From: Sclerotiophoma versabilis
Lineage: Eukaryota; Ascomycota; Dothideomycetes; Pleosporales; Didymellaceae
DNA length: 64,000 bases
Direction of reading: 5' to 3'
Assembly: GCA_012274445.1 (NCBI GenBank)
Contig: JAAROD010000015.1
Span: forward strand, 1,302,001 to 1,366,000
Shown: piece by piece, positions 34,956-47,452 of the stretch
Layout of the letters: the number at the start of each line of letters is the position of its first letter
Position numbering within the stretch: the first letter of the stretch is position 1
The notes under the pieces: model-generated
Databases searched by the model: none
What the model was told of the DNA's origin: nothing
What the model saw: only the letters and a program-made list of their open reading frames with translations
Position numbers and translations under genes: made by a program

Positions 34956-37159
34956 ATGGATAAGTTGAAGATCCAGCAGAAGACACGCACAGCGCGCAAC
35001 AAGGTCGCTGAAGCTGTTTCACGCGGAAACGGCACTGGATCTCTTGCTGTTCCTCCTTCGACACTCGCAATCAATGACAACGCTAGCACGACTGGTGTGA
35101 ATGAGGGCTTCCCAGGCCAGTCCGCTGCACGCGACTTTGCACTCCCAGAACGCGTACCAGTATCACAGCCGAGAATTGAACCTCCGACTTCTCTGCAGTC
35201 TTCGGTAGACGCTGGCAAGCGTGTGCCTGTGCCTCCATCCAAAGATGCCATTCGGACGCCAAAGAAACAAGGGTCTGTTCTACCTTAACATGCAAGGGAA
35301 GGTGTGATTGCTAATGTCCACAAAGAACGTCATCGTCCTTGACGCCACAAAGAGCAAGGAGCAACTCAGCACCTCATCGACCGTTTGACCAGCAACGTGG
35401 ATCGCCTCAGCAGCAGCACAGTCCTTACAGTCGGCCTTCACCAGGTACACGTCAGGCTAGTATTGGCATTCGACGAATGCCTTCCTCGGTCACTCTGAAC
35501 CAATATGCACAAGCCACAAATCCTTCCTCACAACGACTCACTCAACCCTTGGATACCTTGGAGGAAGGCCGAGAACTTGGAAGAACGCCATCAAAGTCGA
35601 CTGATTCGACTCTCACACAACCTGAGCCCAGCAGACTACGGAAGGTCAAGAGCGCCATACAAACGAGAGTTCCATTCTGGAACAGCCCCAGCAGCAAAGA
35701 GAAGGAGAGGTCTCCTGAGCCATTCGACCCATTTGCGCAAGGGCCTGCGGATGGAGGGATGGACTACACCTCAGATATGGTAGATGTGTTGGACACACTT
35801 GGTAAGACCCATTCACCTCGTTCAGAAGCAGAGCTGACATGTCCAGATCCTGAGGTTGCGACCTTGACATCTTTGACCAACTTGCAGAACTCTTTGTTCG
35901 TGCCGAACTTGCCCTTCTTCAATCGGCGACCGACCTATAACTTGCGACGTGCTCCAAGTGAGACTGCAAGTCTGGAAGAGATTAATCGAATCCTGGCACC
36001 AGCACACGCAGCTCAAGCTAGAGAGGAACTGCTGCAGCCTCCTAGGTTGCAGCGGACGGAGACAGGGGGTACAACGACGACACTGGCGACCATCGACTCT
36101 CAACTAAGCGACTCTCGATATGCTGTACTCCCACATGGCACTTCTCTAGAGGGCTGGAGCAAGCGGGACAAGGCAGAGGTGAACGACCACGTCCGACACA
36201 TGCTACATTCAAAACGTTCCAAGTTCAAGCGTTCAATGAGAGGTTTCGGGCAGTACGTCAGAAGACCGTTGGGCTTCTTAGTCACTCTATATGCGACCCT
36301 CATCACCTTGTTTGGTCTTGCATGGGTTCTTTTCCTCATCGGCTGGATCAACGTAGGAGGCCAACAGATCTACGTCGTCCACATCATCGACAGTGTCCTG
36401 GTCGCTCTCTTTGCAATCGTTGGAGACGGTCTCGCGCCTTTCCGAGCCGTCGACACGTACCACATGATCTACATCGCTCATTACCACCACTACACTTGGT
36501 CTCGAAGAAAGAAGGATATGCTTCCTGCATTGCACGATCAGAACGACCTTCCATCCGCCAATGCGCCCATCACCGGACCAAGGACAACCGACCCCGAGGA
36601 TCCTGAGAAGCAGTGGGAGTTCACTGTCTTAACACCCAAGCAACAGGCGAAGCTTGAGCATCATCAGGAGAAGTTCTGCAAGTCGCATTCGTTCTACAAG
36701 CCACACGAGACCGAAACCCACTACGCCTTTCCGCTTCGTTTTCTTGTCGCTATCGTCGTTCTCCTTGATTGTCACTCCCTTCTCCAGATCTCGCTCGGAG
36801 CTACTACATGGGGTATCTACTATAAACACAGGCACTTCGCCATCACGACGGTCATCCTGATCTGTTCCATTACCTGCAACGCCACCGCTGGTCTGCTCAT
36901 CTGGCTCGGTGACAAGCGCACCAGGAAGACGGATGTGCTCGAGCGCATGAACCGACAAGAGCTTACCAACGAAGCGATCAAGAGGGTCGAGAAGAAGAAG
37001 GGGCGCGAGAGCGAGAGCGAAGGAGACGACTTCACCAAGAATGAGCGAAAGGGGCGTCTGAGTCTTGATATGATCAGGAAGAAGACACACGGCAGCAGCA
37101 GCGAGAGTAGTGGAAAGCGTGGCGAGCCACAGCCGACTGCACAGAACCCGTACCCCTGA
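34956..37159 (+). CDS. DUF2985 integral membrane protein
   Basis: Predicted join: 34956..35272, 35326..35801, 35847..37159, 701 residues. The family is Pezizomycotina membrane proteins of unknown function (DUF2985). The N-terminal ~330 residues are Ser/Pro/Arg-rich and cytosolic-looking. The conserved LDPEVATLTSLTNLQNSLFV is rebuilt by removing a 45-nt intron (35802-35846), and LPFFNRRPTYNL follows. There are four hydrophobic segments: FLVTLYATLITLFGLAWVLF, YVVHIIDSVLVALFAIVGDG, FPLRFLVAIVVLLDCHSLLQ and FAITTVILICSITCNATAGL. The C-terminus is charged and Ser-rich. The second intron is a multiple of three without a stop, so the unspliced form would add 15 residues. Exon 1 is joined through a GTCTGT donor and gives KKQG-TSSSLTPQRARS. 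No specific role can be stated. Confidence 0.88.
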
Positions 37160-37861
37160 GGGTAGTGATTTGCATTCATCTTTCGATCCAATTCTTTGTA
37201 GCGTTCTAGCGGATACCATTTCAGTAGATGCCTTACGGTTGTTACGCAGCATTTATAGCGACTTAACGCATGATTGATGACTACCTTCGAACCTCTTCAA
37301 TCTCCTTCAGCGCAGTCTTGCCGCTACATTCGGACACGCCCTTTTAAAAGTCATGAATTACACCTTCTCTCTCAGAGACCGACCGGGAGCCCGGCTCTTC
37401 GAATTGCACTCCCAAAACGTCATTCCTCGGACCCTCTTATGTCGTCTTCTCTCGGGAAAATTGTTCCCCACGAATCCTGCCGTTTGCCCCACATTCACCC
37501 CGAGCAATCTCAATGCCACTCTGATTGGTGGAATTGCATGAACATCGCTCATCTCCCGTCGCCCGAGATGCTGATGAAGGTTAGAATTCGCGGGAAACGT
37601 GCGCGGAAAGCTTGTTTCATGCCTGAGTCGGGCGGCGCTCGAGATTGATTGAGGGGATACCCCAAATCTCGTTGTGAACGCGGCCGCCGGAGACGCGCCG
37701 GTACAGGAGATGACATGTGCAGTGGAGATGACATCCGGATGCATAGGGGTATATAGGTTGTCTAGAAGTATATAGGGAGGGTTGACCCGGGGGCACCTTA
37801 AAGCTTCTTTAGCTACTTTGCTTTGAACTCGAAAATAGGCCTGTCGAATCACATAGTCAAG
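37160..37861. other. Intergenic: upstream region of the CE12-like esterase
   Basis: 702 bp between plus-strand genes. It includes the esterase promoter with two TATA-like elements (annotated separately). No coding region is supported. Confidence 0.5.
37749..37776 (+). promoter_or_regulatory. Two TATA-box-like elements, esterase promoter
   Basis: Two copies of gtatatagg, 19 bp apart (37749-37757 and 37768-37776), lie 85-113 bp upstream of the esterase ATG. Position and sequence fit a TATA box. Strong TATA boxes are common in inducible secreted-enzyme genes, so induced expression is an inference. Confidence 0.55.
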
Positions 37862-38724
37862 ATGCATTTCTCAGCACTACCACTCCTTGCAACCATCGCA
37901 TCCTTCGCAACATCCGAGGCGGCCGCTGCACCCAAAGCCAAACCACCAGCGTTCTTCCTCGCCGGCGACTCAACGACTGCTGTTCAATCGACAGGTGGAG
38001 GAGGTACGTTCTTGACTTCAAGTCGCAAGACATGACCCAACATCTTTGCGCTGTGACACGTCTCAGTACATCTTACTGACTATCTTCAGGCTGGGGTACT
38101 GGCTTCCTAAACACAACCCTTAAGAACGGTGCAACCGGCAAGAACTTCGGCCACAATGGTGCAACAACGGTCTCCTTCCGCGAAGGCGGTGACTGGGCCA
38201 ACGTCCTCGCAGCCGCGAAATCAGCTCTCCCAAAGTTCAACCCCTACGTGACCATTCAGTTCGGGCACAACGACCAGAAGGCCGAGAAGAACATCAGCGT
38301 TCCCGAGTTCACTGCCAACCTCGTCAAGTTCGTTGATGAGGTAAGGGCCGCGGGCGCAACGCCCATCCTCGTCACGAGCCTAAGCAGGAGGACGTTTTCG
38401 AGCAGCACGGGCAAGGTTGTGGAGAGCTTGGCTAATGTGGTCGCGGCTACGAAGGAGGCTGCGACCGAGTCGAAGGCCGATATCATTGACCTTAATGGTG
38501 CGAGTGAGAAGTACTTGAACAGCATTGGTGCGACCAATGCTGCGACGTACAACCTTAACCCTACCGACTTCACACACCTGAATGCTCACGGCAGCGTTGT
38601 GTTTGGCAACTTGGTGGCCACGCTGATTGACGCGGAGGTGCCGGCGGTTCAGAAGTATGTTGTGCCGGTCCCGACGGTCGCCGCTGCGTTGAAGGCTGGG
38701 AAGTACATCTTCCCTGCTGCTTAA
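37862..38724 (+). CDS. Secreted SGNH hydrolase, rhamnogalacturonan acetylesterase-like (CE12)
   Basis: Predicted join: 37862..38003, 38090..38724, 258 residues; the intron is 86 nt with a CTGAC branch. Enzymes of this family remove acetyl groups from rhamnogalacturonan I in pectin. An N-terminal signal peptide is evident (MHFSALPLLATIASFATSEA). The SGNH blocks are present: block I FFLAGDSTTA with nucleophile Ser37, block III FGHNDQ with Asn108, and block V DFTHLNAHG with Asp207 and His210. Length matches fungal CE12 enzymes, and there is no carbohydrate-binding module. With the polygalacturonase at the left edge it makes two pectin-acting genes in the window, but they are 37 kb apart and not a cluster. 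Confidence 0.92.
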
Positions 38725-38913
38725 GGAGTTTCAGCGAACTTGAAAAAAAAGAACGTAGCGATAGAAAATGGAGAAGGTTTTTTATCTAAGTGATTCATTT
38801 ATGATGCTGCCTGGACGCCAGTGTGAAAAGAAATATCCAAGACAGCCTCCATGTGCCTCTAAATTCCAAAGGTATCTGCAAAATGTACGGATCGACACCG
38901 CACCAAGAGCTGT

Positions 38914-40093
38914 TTACTTGGTGAGCACGGGTGCAATCTTTCCAGCCTTCTCTGCTGCAATATTTGCCAGCTTCTGCAACTTCTCGGCGCGAACTTGGCG
39001 GAAGTATCTGAACAGAAGGATGAATTGGAGCTCGATCCTGCATGTTTTGTTAGCATCTCAAGCAATTGCCGGGTGATTTGACATACCTCTCCTTCGTCAT
39101 CATGAGGAATCCTTGTACAAGCAGACCCTTCAAAATCTGTGGTCCAATGCCCTTGAACAACGCCCATGCACCTTCATGTTCGATGATATATCGCATGACC
39201 TCAGTGAAGGTTTTGAAGGGAACGCCGTTCCTAGCTGGCGGTGGCTTCGACTGGAGACCAACCTTGGCGACAATGAGTGGCTGTGTGACAACAGTAGCGA
39301 GCATCTTCGACAAAGATCCGAGGACTGCGTAAGGTCAGTTTATAAACCACAGAAGACGTTGAGCGATACGTACGGAAAGCCTCGTGCGGCTTCAACGCTT
39401 TCTTGCCAGGATAAAACATCTCTCGCAGACGCTGATATGCGCCATATGTGATCGAAGGGTTCACGACAAGAACCAAGCTTGCTTTGAGCCCTCGCCAGAG
39501 TCCCGTCCACCCGTCCTCACTGTTGACGACATCCATGCCTGTAGCGATCATACCTTTGCGCTCGTGTTTGCTCACAGTCTGTTGGCGTGTTGTCACAACA
39601 GCAACAGGGATTGTGAACAACTGAGCCAAAGCCCCAGCTATGGCACCCAGAGACAGCTCGGCGGCTGTTGAGGGAGATGTCGAGACGGTCTGGTAGGACA
39701 AGTACATGCTGCGAACGAAGGTGTACCAATAGAAGTACGCGAAGTTGGTCGAGGCGACACCGACCAGAGAGCCAAACATGCCTGTGTACAGCCCGGAGAC
39801 ACCTTCGTTCGCAATGACCTTCTGAACGGCGTCGAGGGTGCCATTGTAATGTTCGTGATCGGCTGGATTGGGATCGTTCGAGGTTTTTGAGCGCTTTACC
39901 TGGACTTGCAGTCGCGTCTTGATCCTGCATATGATCAGCTCCGAACTGATTCACGTCTCTGGGTAGTGGTGGCCGAGTTGGCAGCTTACATGTCTAGTGG
40001 GTAAACCAACGTGTTTGCAATGACAGCACCAGCAGCGCCTGCAACGGCATTACCCCATGGAGGTAACACCTCGACCTTCGACTGCCCAGCCAT
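38914..40093 (-). CDS. ANT1: Mitochondrial-carrier-family protein, peroxisomal adenine nucleotide type
   Basis: Predicted join: complement(38914..39037, 39087..39324, 39374..39924, 39990..40093), 338 residues; introns are 49-65 nt. It resembles Ant1/PMP47, which exchange ATP for AMP across the peroxisome membrane to support fatty-acid activation. Three carrier repeats are visible. The first has the classic signature PLDMIKTRLQ, restored across intron 1 (YPLD-M-IKTR). The second (FTIPVAVVTTRQQT) and third (VTQPLIVAKVGLQS) have altered PxDxxK motifs, which is typical of the peroxisomal branch. Other matches are YFYWYTFVRSMYL and GLWRGLKASLVLVVNPSITY. The tail is RYFRQVRAEKLQKLANIAAE. The subfamily call is an inference from motif pattern. 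Confidence 0.88.
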
Positions 40094-40745
40094 CTTTCAG
40101 GTGTGAAGTAAAATCGCGTAGCCGAGAGAATTATATTGAGCGCGGGAACGGTCGAAGGCGGCAGCAATGCAATATCTGGTTTGTGATTCTCCGTGTAGCT
40201 TTTACACCATGACTTGCAGAGTCAGAAAGATCTCCGATATGGTATCCTGGGTTCGTGATAGTATTCTAGCCCAGGGAATGCGGGCAGGAAGCTTTCGTGC
40301 TGCTCCCGATAACCGCAAGCCTGGCGCATGACGAAACCCCCGGCAGCCGAGGTCCACGGCCGAGGTCCAGTTTTTAGTGGGTTGACAGGGTCTATTGTGC
40401 TCTGTGCTCAACGTGTGGATTCCGCTCGTGGTACGCAGGACGATGACATGACGACTGGAACACCATTCGTTCTTGTTACAGCAGCTGCTTTCAACATCAG
40501 CCACTGCAAGAGCCGGAGGATTTGAGGTGAGAAGGCGGTCGCAAGGCGGTTGTAGAAGTAGGCACGTGCGTTGCGCTAGCTGAGCCTCAACACCACAGCG
40601 GCATCACAGCTGTTGACCTGTAATGCGCACTCAACTTGATCACGGCTGAGTCACCATTACTATGGCAAGCACCACATGATTTCAAAAATTCCTTTCATAT
40701 CAGTCTCGCGAGGTCAAGTTTGACTATATTGCCACGTCGTTGATC
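40094..40745. promoter_or_regulatory. Divergent promoter region, carrier / palB
   Basis: 652 bp between divergent start codons. It contains a short direct repeat of gccgaggtcc (40346-40355 and 40359-40368). No factor site could be assigned with confidence. Confidence 0.45.
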
Positions 40746-43700
40746 ATGGCGGATAAAACGGCGCAGCTTGAAGCCTGCAAAACAGCAGCAAGCGTACGTG
40801 ACACTGACCTTACAGCACGCAACCAATTGACAAAAACGCCCAAGCACTTGCACTTACATTGATTGCAGAACTATCGGTCACAGCTAGAGACCGCTGCTAC
40901 TAAGGATGAAGCCCTCACGCTCGCCATCAGCGCAGCCGAAAACCTCATGAAGGCGCTCAAGCTATCATCGAATGCAGACGAAAAGAAGCAACTGAAGGCA
41001 CAGTGCGGTGTTCTAATGGATGTCGCAGACCGCATCAAAAAGTCAGATCATTGGACACCTTTGATCAAACAGCAGCCTGGGAACACCAAGACCGCCCAGA
41101 TTGGACAATGGGCGGCCAGCGTCGAAGTTTCAACAAGTCCCAGTGCTGCACACGGGGGGATGCCATTGTCAGGGAGTTCTTCTATGTACAGTTTCCCCCC
41201 AACCGCCGCACCAACCAACACACGGTCAACATCAGGTAACTCGCCGTTTTCATACGTCTCGTTCCCTTCGCAAAGTACTCCCGACGCAACTCTCTACAGA
41301 GATGGTTGTCGACAAGCTTTCATGCCACTTATCGATCTTTCGGATGATCACTCTCCTTCGTCATGCGCTGAGAGCTGGAACACAAATGCTGATCTACGAC
41401 GCAAAGACAACAGCCAGATTCGTAGTGGAGAAGGGCTGTATGTCGGTCTTTCGCCACAGGTAGGGCACATGGGGCCTTCACTATTGACACACTCGAGCGC
41501 TGAAGTCCGGTTCCAACAACCGAGTACGGCAGCAGCCGTAGAGTCAGCTTCAACGACCTCCATTGCACCAAAACTTGCCTCGTCTTCACACATCCATAGG
41601 CTGACAGAGCCTGTCTCAACCAGGAGACGATCAAAGAAGGAGGACATAATCTTGCTAAAAGCATCCGTTGTGAACGGCTTCAAGTGTCCACCGTGGGACA
41701 AGAACCCAGCACCAACGGACTTTGCTCCACAGAACGGGCAGGAGTATTTCGTGTAAGTTGGATGCTTCCAAGCCTATCCTTGAGTATTTCTTAACGGACG
41801 ACTAGCGACACCCACGATCTCAGTCTATCGCCATACCAGCAACAGTTCTTCAAAGGCTGGGTCCGCGCTATTGACGCTGTCCCACCTCCTTCTCTATACC
41901 CGAACGGTAGAGATGGCATTGGACCTTTGATGTCAAGCTCGCGCCCGATCGATCTTGTACAGGATGCGGCATCCGACTGCTCAGTGGTGGCTAGTCTTTG
42001 TGCTGGGGTCGCTCGAGCCGAGCGTGGCCATGATCAGGTCAGTACGTCCCCAAGAATGCGTAATGACATACTAACTCTTGAGCAATGCAGATGCTTCAGG
42101 ATAAACTATATCCTTTCGACAAACATCTGGGCAAACCTGTTCCATCGACAAACGGGAAGTATATCGTCCGGCTCAATTTCAACGGTTGTTGGCGCAAGGT
42201 TGTGATCGACGATCGGTTGCCGGTTTCTTGCACCCACCGATTGCTTCATGTAATGGACCGCCGCAATCCTGCACTACTATGGCCGGCGTTGCTCGAAAAG
42301 GCATATCTCAAAGTTCGTGGCGGATATGACTTCCCTGGTAGCAACTCGTGTAGCGATCTTTGGATATTCACTGGCTGGATCCCCGAACAGGTGTTCTTAC
42401 AGGAGTGAGTTGTTTGTATCAGGTTCAACTACCTTACTGACCTTTGCAGGACCGATACGATACCCGATAAGCTCTGGAAACGAATCTACAACGCCTTTCT
42501 CTACGGCGATGTTCTTGTAACGGCGGGTACAGGGAAGATGTCCACAAGGCAAGAGCGTGAGCTGGGCCTGGAAGGACAACACAGCTACGTGGTATTAGAC
42601 ATGAAGGAGACAGACCACGATCGGCTTCTGCTGATCAAGAACCCCTGGGTAGAGGGGAAGGGTTGGCGAGGACCTCGCCCACCAGCAGCACCGGTACTCG
42701 ACTCTTCTACCTCCAGCGCAGGGTCCAAGAACAGCTTGGAGGCATACCACCGCGATAGTGTCCCGACCTCTGAGCGGCCCCATCCTACAACGTTCTGGAT
42801 CGGGCTCGAGCAAGTCATACAGCACTTCGAGAGCTTGTATCTCAATTGGAACCCTGGATTATTCGGGTACCGCCAAGACATCCATTTCGATTGGACAATT
42901 GAGTCCCAAAAGACGCCCGGCAATTGCATAGTACATCACCCACAATTCACATTCTTGTCGAAGGAAACAGGACTTGTTTGGTTCCTCCTCAGTCGTCACT
43001 TCCGAGACGCACCAACAGACGTCAAGGAAGAATCTGATGCGTTTAACGACGGGACTGTTCGCTCTGACTCTCAGGTGAACACCTTAGGAGATCCTCCAAA
43101 AGGGTACATGAGCATATACGTCTGCAACGGTCACGGCGAGCGCCTCTATATCAAGGACACCTACCTGGAGTCGAGCGATTACGTATCGACGCCACAGTGT
43201 CTTTTGCGATGGGAGGCTGATGCGAATTCGAACTATACGGTTGTCATCGACCAAGACGATCTTCCGCCTTCCCAATATACTTTCTCGCTCTCGGCCTTTT
43301 CTAATTCGCCTACGGCTCTAGAGCCTGCCGTCTTGAAGTATCCCGTTCAGAAGCTCGAAAAAGGGGCCTGGACAAGACAAAGCGCAGGTGGTAATACCAG
43401 CTCACCGAGATACTTCGAAAACCCACAGTATGCTCTCGAAATTCGCAAACAGTCTTCACTCACAGTCCTTCTCACCAGCTCCAATCATGAGCATCCACTC
43501 CATATCAAGCTTGCTCTTGGCCATGGAAAGAGGATTTACCGACTGCAGAGTCGAGACGTGCTTGTGGACTCTGGTAATCATCGCGTTGGAGCTGCTACAG
43601 CAGAGATCAAGGATCTCCAGCCAGGCCTATATACGATCATTTGTTCCTTGTTCGAGGCAGGCCAGACCGGAGACTACACTCTGCGCATCGACAGCAGCAA

Positions 43701-44166
43701 CGACGTAGGACTAAAGCAGATCCCTCGAGACGGCGCTGGCTTGAAGTCGATGAAGCTTACACCAGCTTGCTTCGGAGCCAACATGCACAAAATAGCTGCA
43801 CCGCTGTTGCCGCAGCGTCTGGCGTCGTACACGATTGTTGCTCGATTTTTGAAGGCAACTAGCCCTCGGTCAGTTGACCATGGGGCGCTGGCTCGCAGTC
43901 CTCTGCGCTTTAGCGTTGAACAAGGCCGGGGTCCAGAGCGAAAATTCCTGATCGCTAGCGAGCGTGGAGAATATGCGGACTCGGCGACGGTTCGGTCCGA
44001 GAGCGTCCACATCGACCCTGCCATCCTCAATCGTGGTGATTTGTGGCTAGTGCTCGACAGGCTATCAGGACCTGGAGGACCGGTGGAAGAGTGGTATGAC
44101 CTGGAGATATTCACAGACATGCCAGACGCATGCTCTGTTGGCGTTTGGCGTGACTGGAGTGACTAG
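40746..44166 (+). CDS. palB: Calpain-like cysteine protease PalB/Rim13
   Basis: Predicted join: 40746..40793, 40869..41752, 41806..42037, 42091..42404, 42450..44166, 1064 residues; introns are 45-75 nt. PalB is recruited by ESCRT-III at the endosome or plasma membrane and makes the signalling cleavage of the PacC transcription factor under alkaline pH. The N-terminal ~75 residues form a MIT domain (ACKTAASNYRSQLETAATKD, ISAAENLMKALKLSS). A ~190-residue disordered Ser/Thr-rich linker follows. The calpain core carries the triad Cys369 (QDAASDCSVVASL), His537 (GQHSYVVLDM) and Asn557 (LLLIKNPWVEGKGWRG). Two C-terminal beta-rich (calpain III-like) domains end the protein. The linker contains GT/AG pairs, so an extra small intron there cannot be excluded. 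Confidence 0.94.
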
Positions 44167-44873
44167 TCCATGAGACGAAGTCATGATTCAGCGTTTGCGT
44201 CTGTGTGGATGGCGTTTAGCAGGCGGTGGGTCATGTGCATTGCTCCTTGGGCGATCATCTTCGAGCACATTTGCTTTCCATTGCTGCGTCAAACGCATGG
44301 GAGTTGGCTGCCAGCATGACTCCAGCGGCCACATGCTCACAATCTCCCTACTGCAACGCAACATGCTCAACTGCCCGTGTGGCACAAGATAGAGAATAGT
44401 ATGTTTCAACTCAAAGCGTCCTTGGTGTGCGAACTGCAGATAACTTGAAACCAACAAGGATAGCCGTGGGGCGGTGAAACTGTATCCAATCACGGCGACA
44501 CGAAGTGTAGCAGGCCATCTCATTGCCTGTGGCTCGCGTGCGGCAAGCGCATGTTGAGCTCTGGAGCACGATAACAGCCGCTAGATAAATGTGATTCTGC
44601 TGCCCGTACAGCTCTTGACGTCTTTGTTTTCGCGTTGTGCTGTGAAGCCATCGACGACTTCGTCTCTCCATAATTACCCCACCTGCTCACCAAGCGGCTT
44701 ATCGGCATCGTCGACGTCAGAGCTTCACGCGTACGCCAAGCAGAGATCACCTGCAGGGCATTCGCACCGCCACACAACGACGACACTACCGCCTGTTCTT
44801 TGATACCAGCTTGACGTAGACTTTGTGCAAACACCCAAAGACACGCCTAGAGCACGCAGCCAACCTAGACAAC
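44167..44873. other. Intergenic: upstream of the oxysterol-binding protein gene
   Basis: 707 bp between plus-strand genes. Antisense frames of about 100 codons near 44190-44830 are unrecognisable and are not called. It should hold the palB terminator and the next promoter. Confidence 0.45.
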
Positions 44874-46554
44874 ATGGCGGACCTTACCGCAGAAAACGCC
44901 CGCCCGGGCTCCATCACAAATTCAGCGACAGCCTCGAATCCTGCTTCGCGGGCTTCAACGCCGGGCGCGACAGGAGAGAAGCCGCCAGATGACAGCTCCA
45001 AGTTCAAGACCTTCTTGGGCATTCTGCGAAAGTACGTTGCACGACATGGAACCCAACATGCAAGGACGCATTTCTAACTTGGCCCCTCGCAGATTCATTG
45101 GTGTCTCCGATCTCGCTGCCGTGCGCTTCTCCCTCCCTGCGCAGCTTCTCGAGCCTCGGCCAAACTTGGGTACGTCGAACACACTACGAGTGGGAAGAGT
45201 TGTATAGGACATAGCCTGACGGGCAGCAGAGTACTGGCACTACTTGGACAGGCCAGACACATTCATCAGCATCGGCGACTCTGATGACGAGCTTGGGCGC
45301 CTGCTGGGATGCTTGCGCTTCTGGTTCACAAAGGACCTGGTATGCACTGCAAATGCAGGAGAAAAAGGCTGGACTGACCTGGGGGTAGAAATATGTCAAG
45401 GGCAAGCCATGCAAGCCCTACAACTCGACCTTGGGTGAGTTCTTTAGGGTATGTCATACTTCCAAAGCCTTTCTGCAGGTCGCTGACCCTTGAAGTGTAA
45501 CTGGAAAGTCGAAGACACACACCCCATCATGAAGACACCGAACTCGGCTCCCTCGAGCAGCGCTAATAGCGTGGCCGGCGACGGCAAGACTGTCACAGTC
45601 TCATACCTCACCGAACAAACCTCCCACCACCCTCCGGTTTCCGCCTTTTACATCGACTGCCCCGAGAAGGGCATCAGCGCGAGAGGGTACGACCAGTTGA
45701 GCGCAAAGTTCACCGGTACAAGCGTGCGCGTGGTTGCTGGAGCGCACAACTTGGGCATCTTCATCACTTTGAAGAACAGGGACAACGAGGAATACCAGCT
45801 CACACATCCGGCTGCGTACCTCGGTGGCATATTGCGAGGTAAGCATCCGCAGCTGTACAAATGGGAACGAGGCTTACTTGCATGGCAGGCTCCCTTAGCG
45901 TTTCCGTCGCCGATTCCTGCTACATCACATGCCCCAAAACCAAGCTTAAGGTCATCCTCGAATACCAAGAAGAAGGTTGGCTAGGCCGCAGTCAGAATCT
46001 GGTCAAGGGAGTAATTTTTAGATACAACCCCGAGAACGACACCATAACGAAGATCAAGGAAGTGCCAGATAAGGAGATCCTTGCACGGATAGAGGGTGCC
46101 TGGACAGATAAAATCTACTACACACTCGGCAACAAGCCCTTCAACAAGGCCTCCGTAAGCGTTATGAACTCTTGATCCAAGCAACAAGCTAACAGCATTG
46201 CAGGAGAAGCACCTTGTCATCGACCTCAACCCGCTCTTTCCGGTCCCCAAGGTCGTCCCTCCTATGGAGGAACAGCTCCCCAACGAGTCACTCAAGTTTT
46301 GGGAAGGCGTGACTAACGCCATAGTCGGGCGACAGTACAACCAAGCCACAACACTCAAAACCGAAATTGAAGAGAAGCAGCGACAGAAGGCAGCAGAGCG
46401 CAAGGAAGCGAACAAGGAGTGGCAGCCCCGGTTCTTCACTGGCGCAGTTACACCTATCGGCCGACCAGACTTGACCAAGGACGGCGAGATCGCCTTGAAG
46501 GGACTGCACGAGGAGAACTACCACCTCGAGCCCAACAAGGAATACGGCGCATAG
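44874..46554 (+). CDS. Oxysterol-binding protein (Osh4/Kes1-like)
   Basis: Predicted join: 44874..45031, 45093..45169, 45230..45339, 45389..45448, 45496..45838, 45889..46154, 46204..46554, 454 residues; the six introns are 47-61 nt. OSBP-related proteins move sterols and PI4P between membranes. The short form without PH or ankyrin domains resembles yeast Osh4/Kes1. The lipid-binding lid and core are clear: FIGVSDLAAVRFSLPAQLLE, KPCKPYNSTLGEFFRCNW and the family signature EQTSHHPPVSAFYIDCPEKG. These are followed by the C-terminal WEGVTNAIVGRQYNQA and the coiled region EKQRQKAAERKEANKEWQPR. Each splice join restores conserved sequence, for example GEFFR-CNWKVED. The N-terminal ~45 residues are Ser/Thr/Pro-rich and not conserved. 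Confidence 0.95.
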
Positions 46555-47158
46555 AAACTTGACATCGATTCGTTCTGCAGACATCGGAGTCCGGGGTGCG
46601 GTATGCGTTGGGCGGTTCTTAAACACCTTCGCTTGGTTCAAGTTTACGTTTGCCTTGTTTCGGCTTGCGGGAAGCATGTACAGTTGGCGTTCCGTTGAGT
46701 CTTTCGATACATTACAATGTGGTCTGGGTTTCGACGCCATCGTTCGATTGCATATATTCGACAGTCTACGAATAGATTTCGTCATCTTAGCCTGGCGGGG
46801 GTCATTGTGCACTTTTGCGTCGTTTGCTTAGCAGTGATGTGGCGTCGAGCACGCGGCACAGCATAGCGACCAAGCACTCACACTATGAACGGGTAGCATA
46901 TCTGGACATCTACTGACAAAGGTGACAGGCAGCAAACAGTATGGCTGATGTTCCACCTACAAGAACTCGCCATGGCATTGTTCAGTCTGTCTTGTGTCAT
47001 CTCTGCACATCGCTTTCTGATTGCATTCACTGTTCAGCATCGTAATCAAGTATATTATCCACTCTCCAAGCACTTCCTGCCACCAAACACCGCATACAAC
47101 TCCTACAACCCATCAAGAAATCAACCTTGCGACCAAAAGGACACTTTTTATCATCAAT
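46555..47158. other. Intergenic
   Basis: 604 bp between the oxysterol-binding protein gene and a small ORF. No recognisable coding region or repeat was found. Confidence 0.45.
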
Positions 47159-47452
47159 ATGTGCTACATCACCCGCACTCGCTACTCCTGCACGCACCTT
47201 GCTCCTTTCCATCCACCAAGCTATCACCGTTTGGCCATTGCTGCAAATGTAAGCCAAGCAGATCCCAAGACTGAGTGGCCAACGCACCCTCACACCAAGC
47301 TCCTTGGCTGTCAGGACGCCTGTCACCGCAGCACGCACTGTATTGGGCGGCTAGAAGAGATGGAAGCTGTGGAGAAGAAGAGTGAGGGTGTTTGTGACGA
47401 GTGCGAGGAGAACTTGGGTGGCGAGTGGGTGCTCTTAGATGCGGGTAGGTGA
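47159..47452 (+). CDS. Small cysteine-containing hypothetical protein
   Basis: A 97-codon frame from ATG at 47159. It starts MCYITRTRYSCTHLAPFHPP and ends in an acidic segment with paired cysteines (GCQDACHRSTHC, then GVCDECEENLGGEWVLLDAG). Small fungal proteins that open MCYxxxxRYxCxH with a CxxC near the end form a loose, uncharacterised group, and this one fits that style; that is an impression from family knowledge, not a search. The frame extends upstream in phase to 47021 without a better start. No signal peptide is visible, so it is not an obvious secreted effector. It could still be a chance ORF. Confidence 0.45.
   Translation: MCYITRTRYSCTHLAPFHPPSYHRLAIAANVSQADPKTEWPTHPHTKLLGCQDACHRSTHCIGRLEEMEAVEKKSEGVCDECEENLGGEWVLLDAGR

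Noticed and set aside
37862..38724. Pectin-degradation gene cluster with the left-edge polygalacturonase
   Set aside because: The two pectin-acting genes are 37 kb apart with unrelated housekeeping genes between them.
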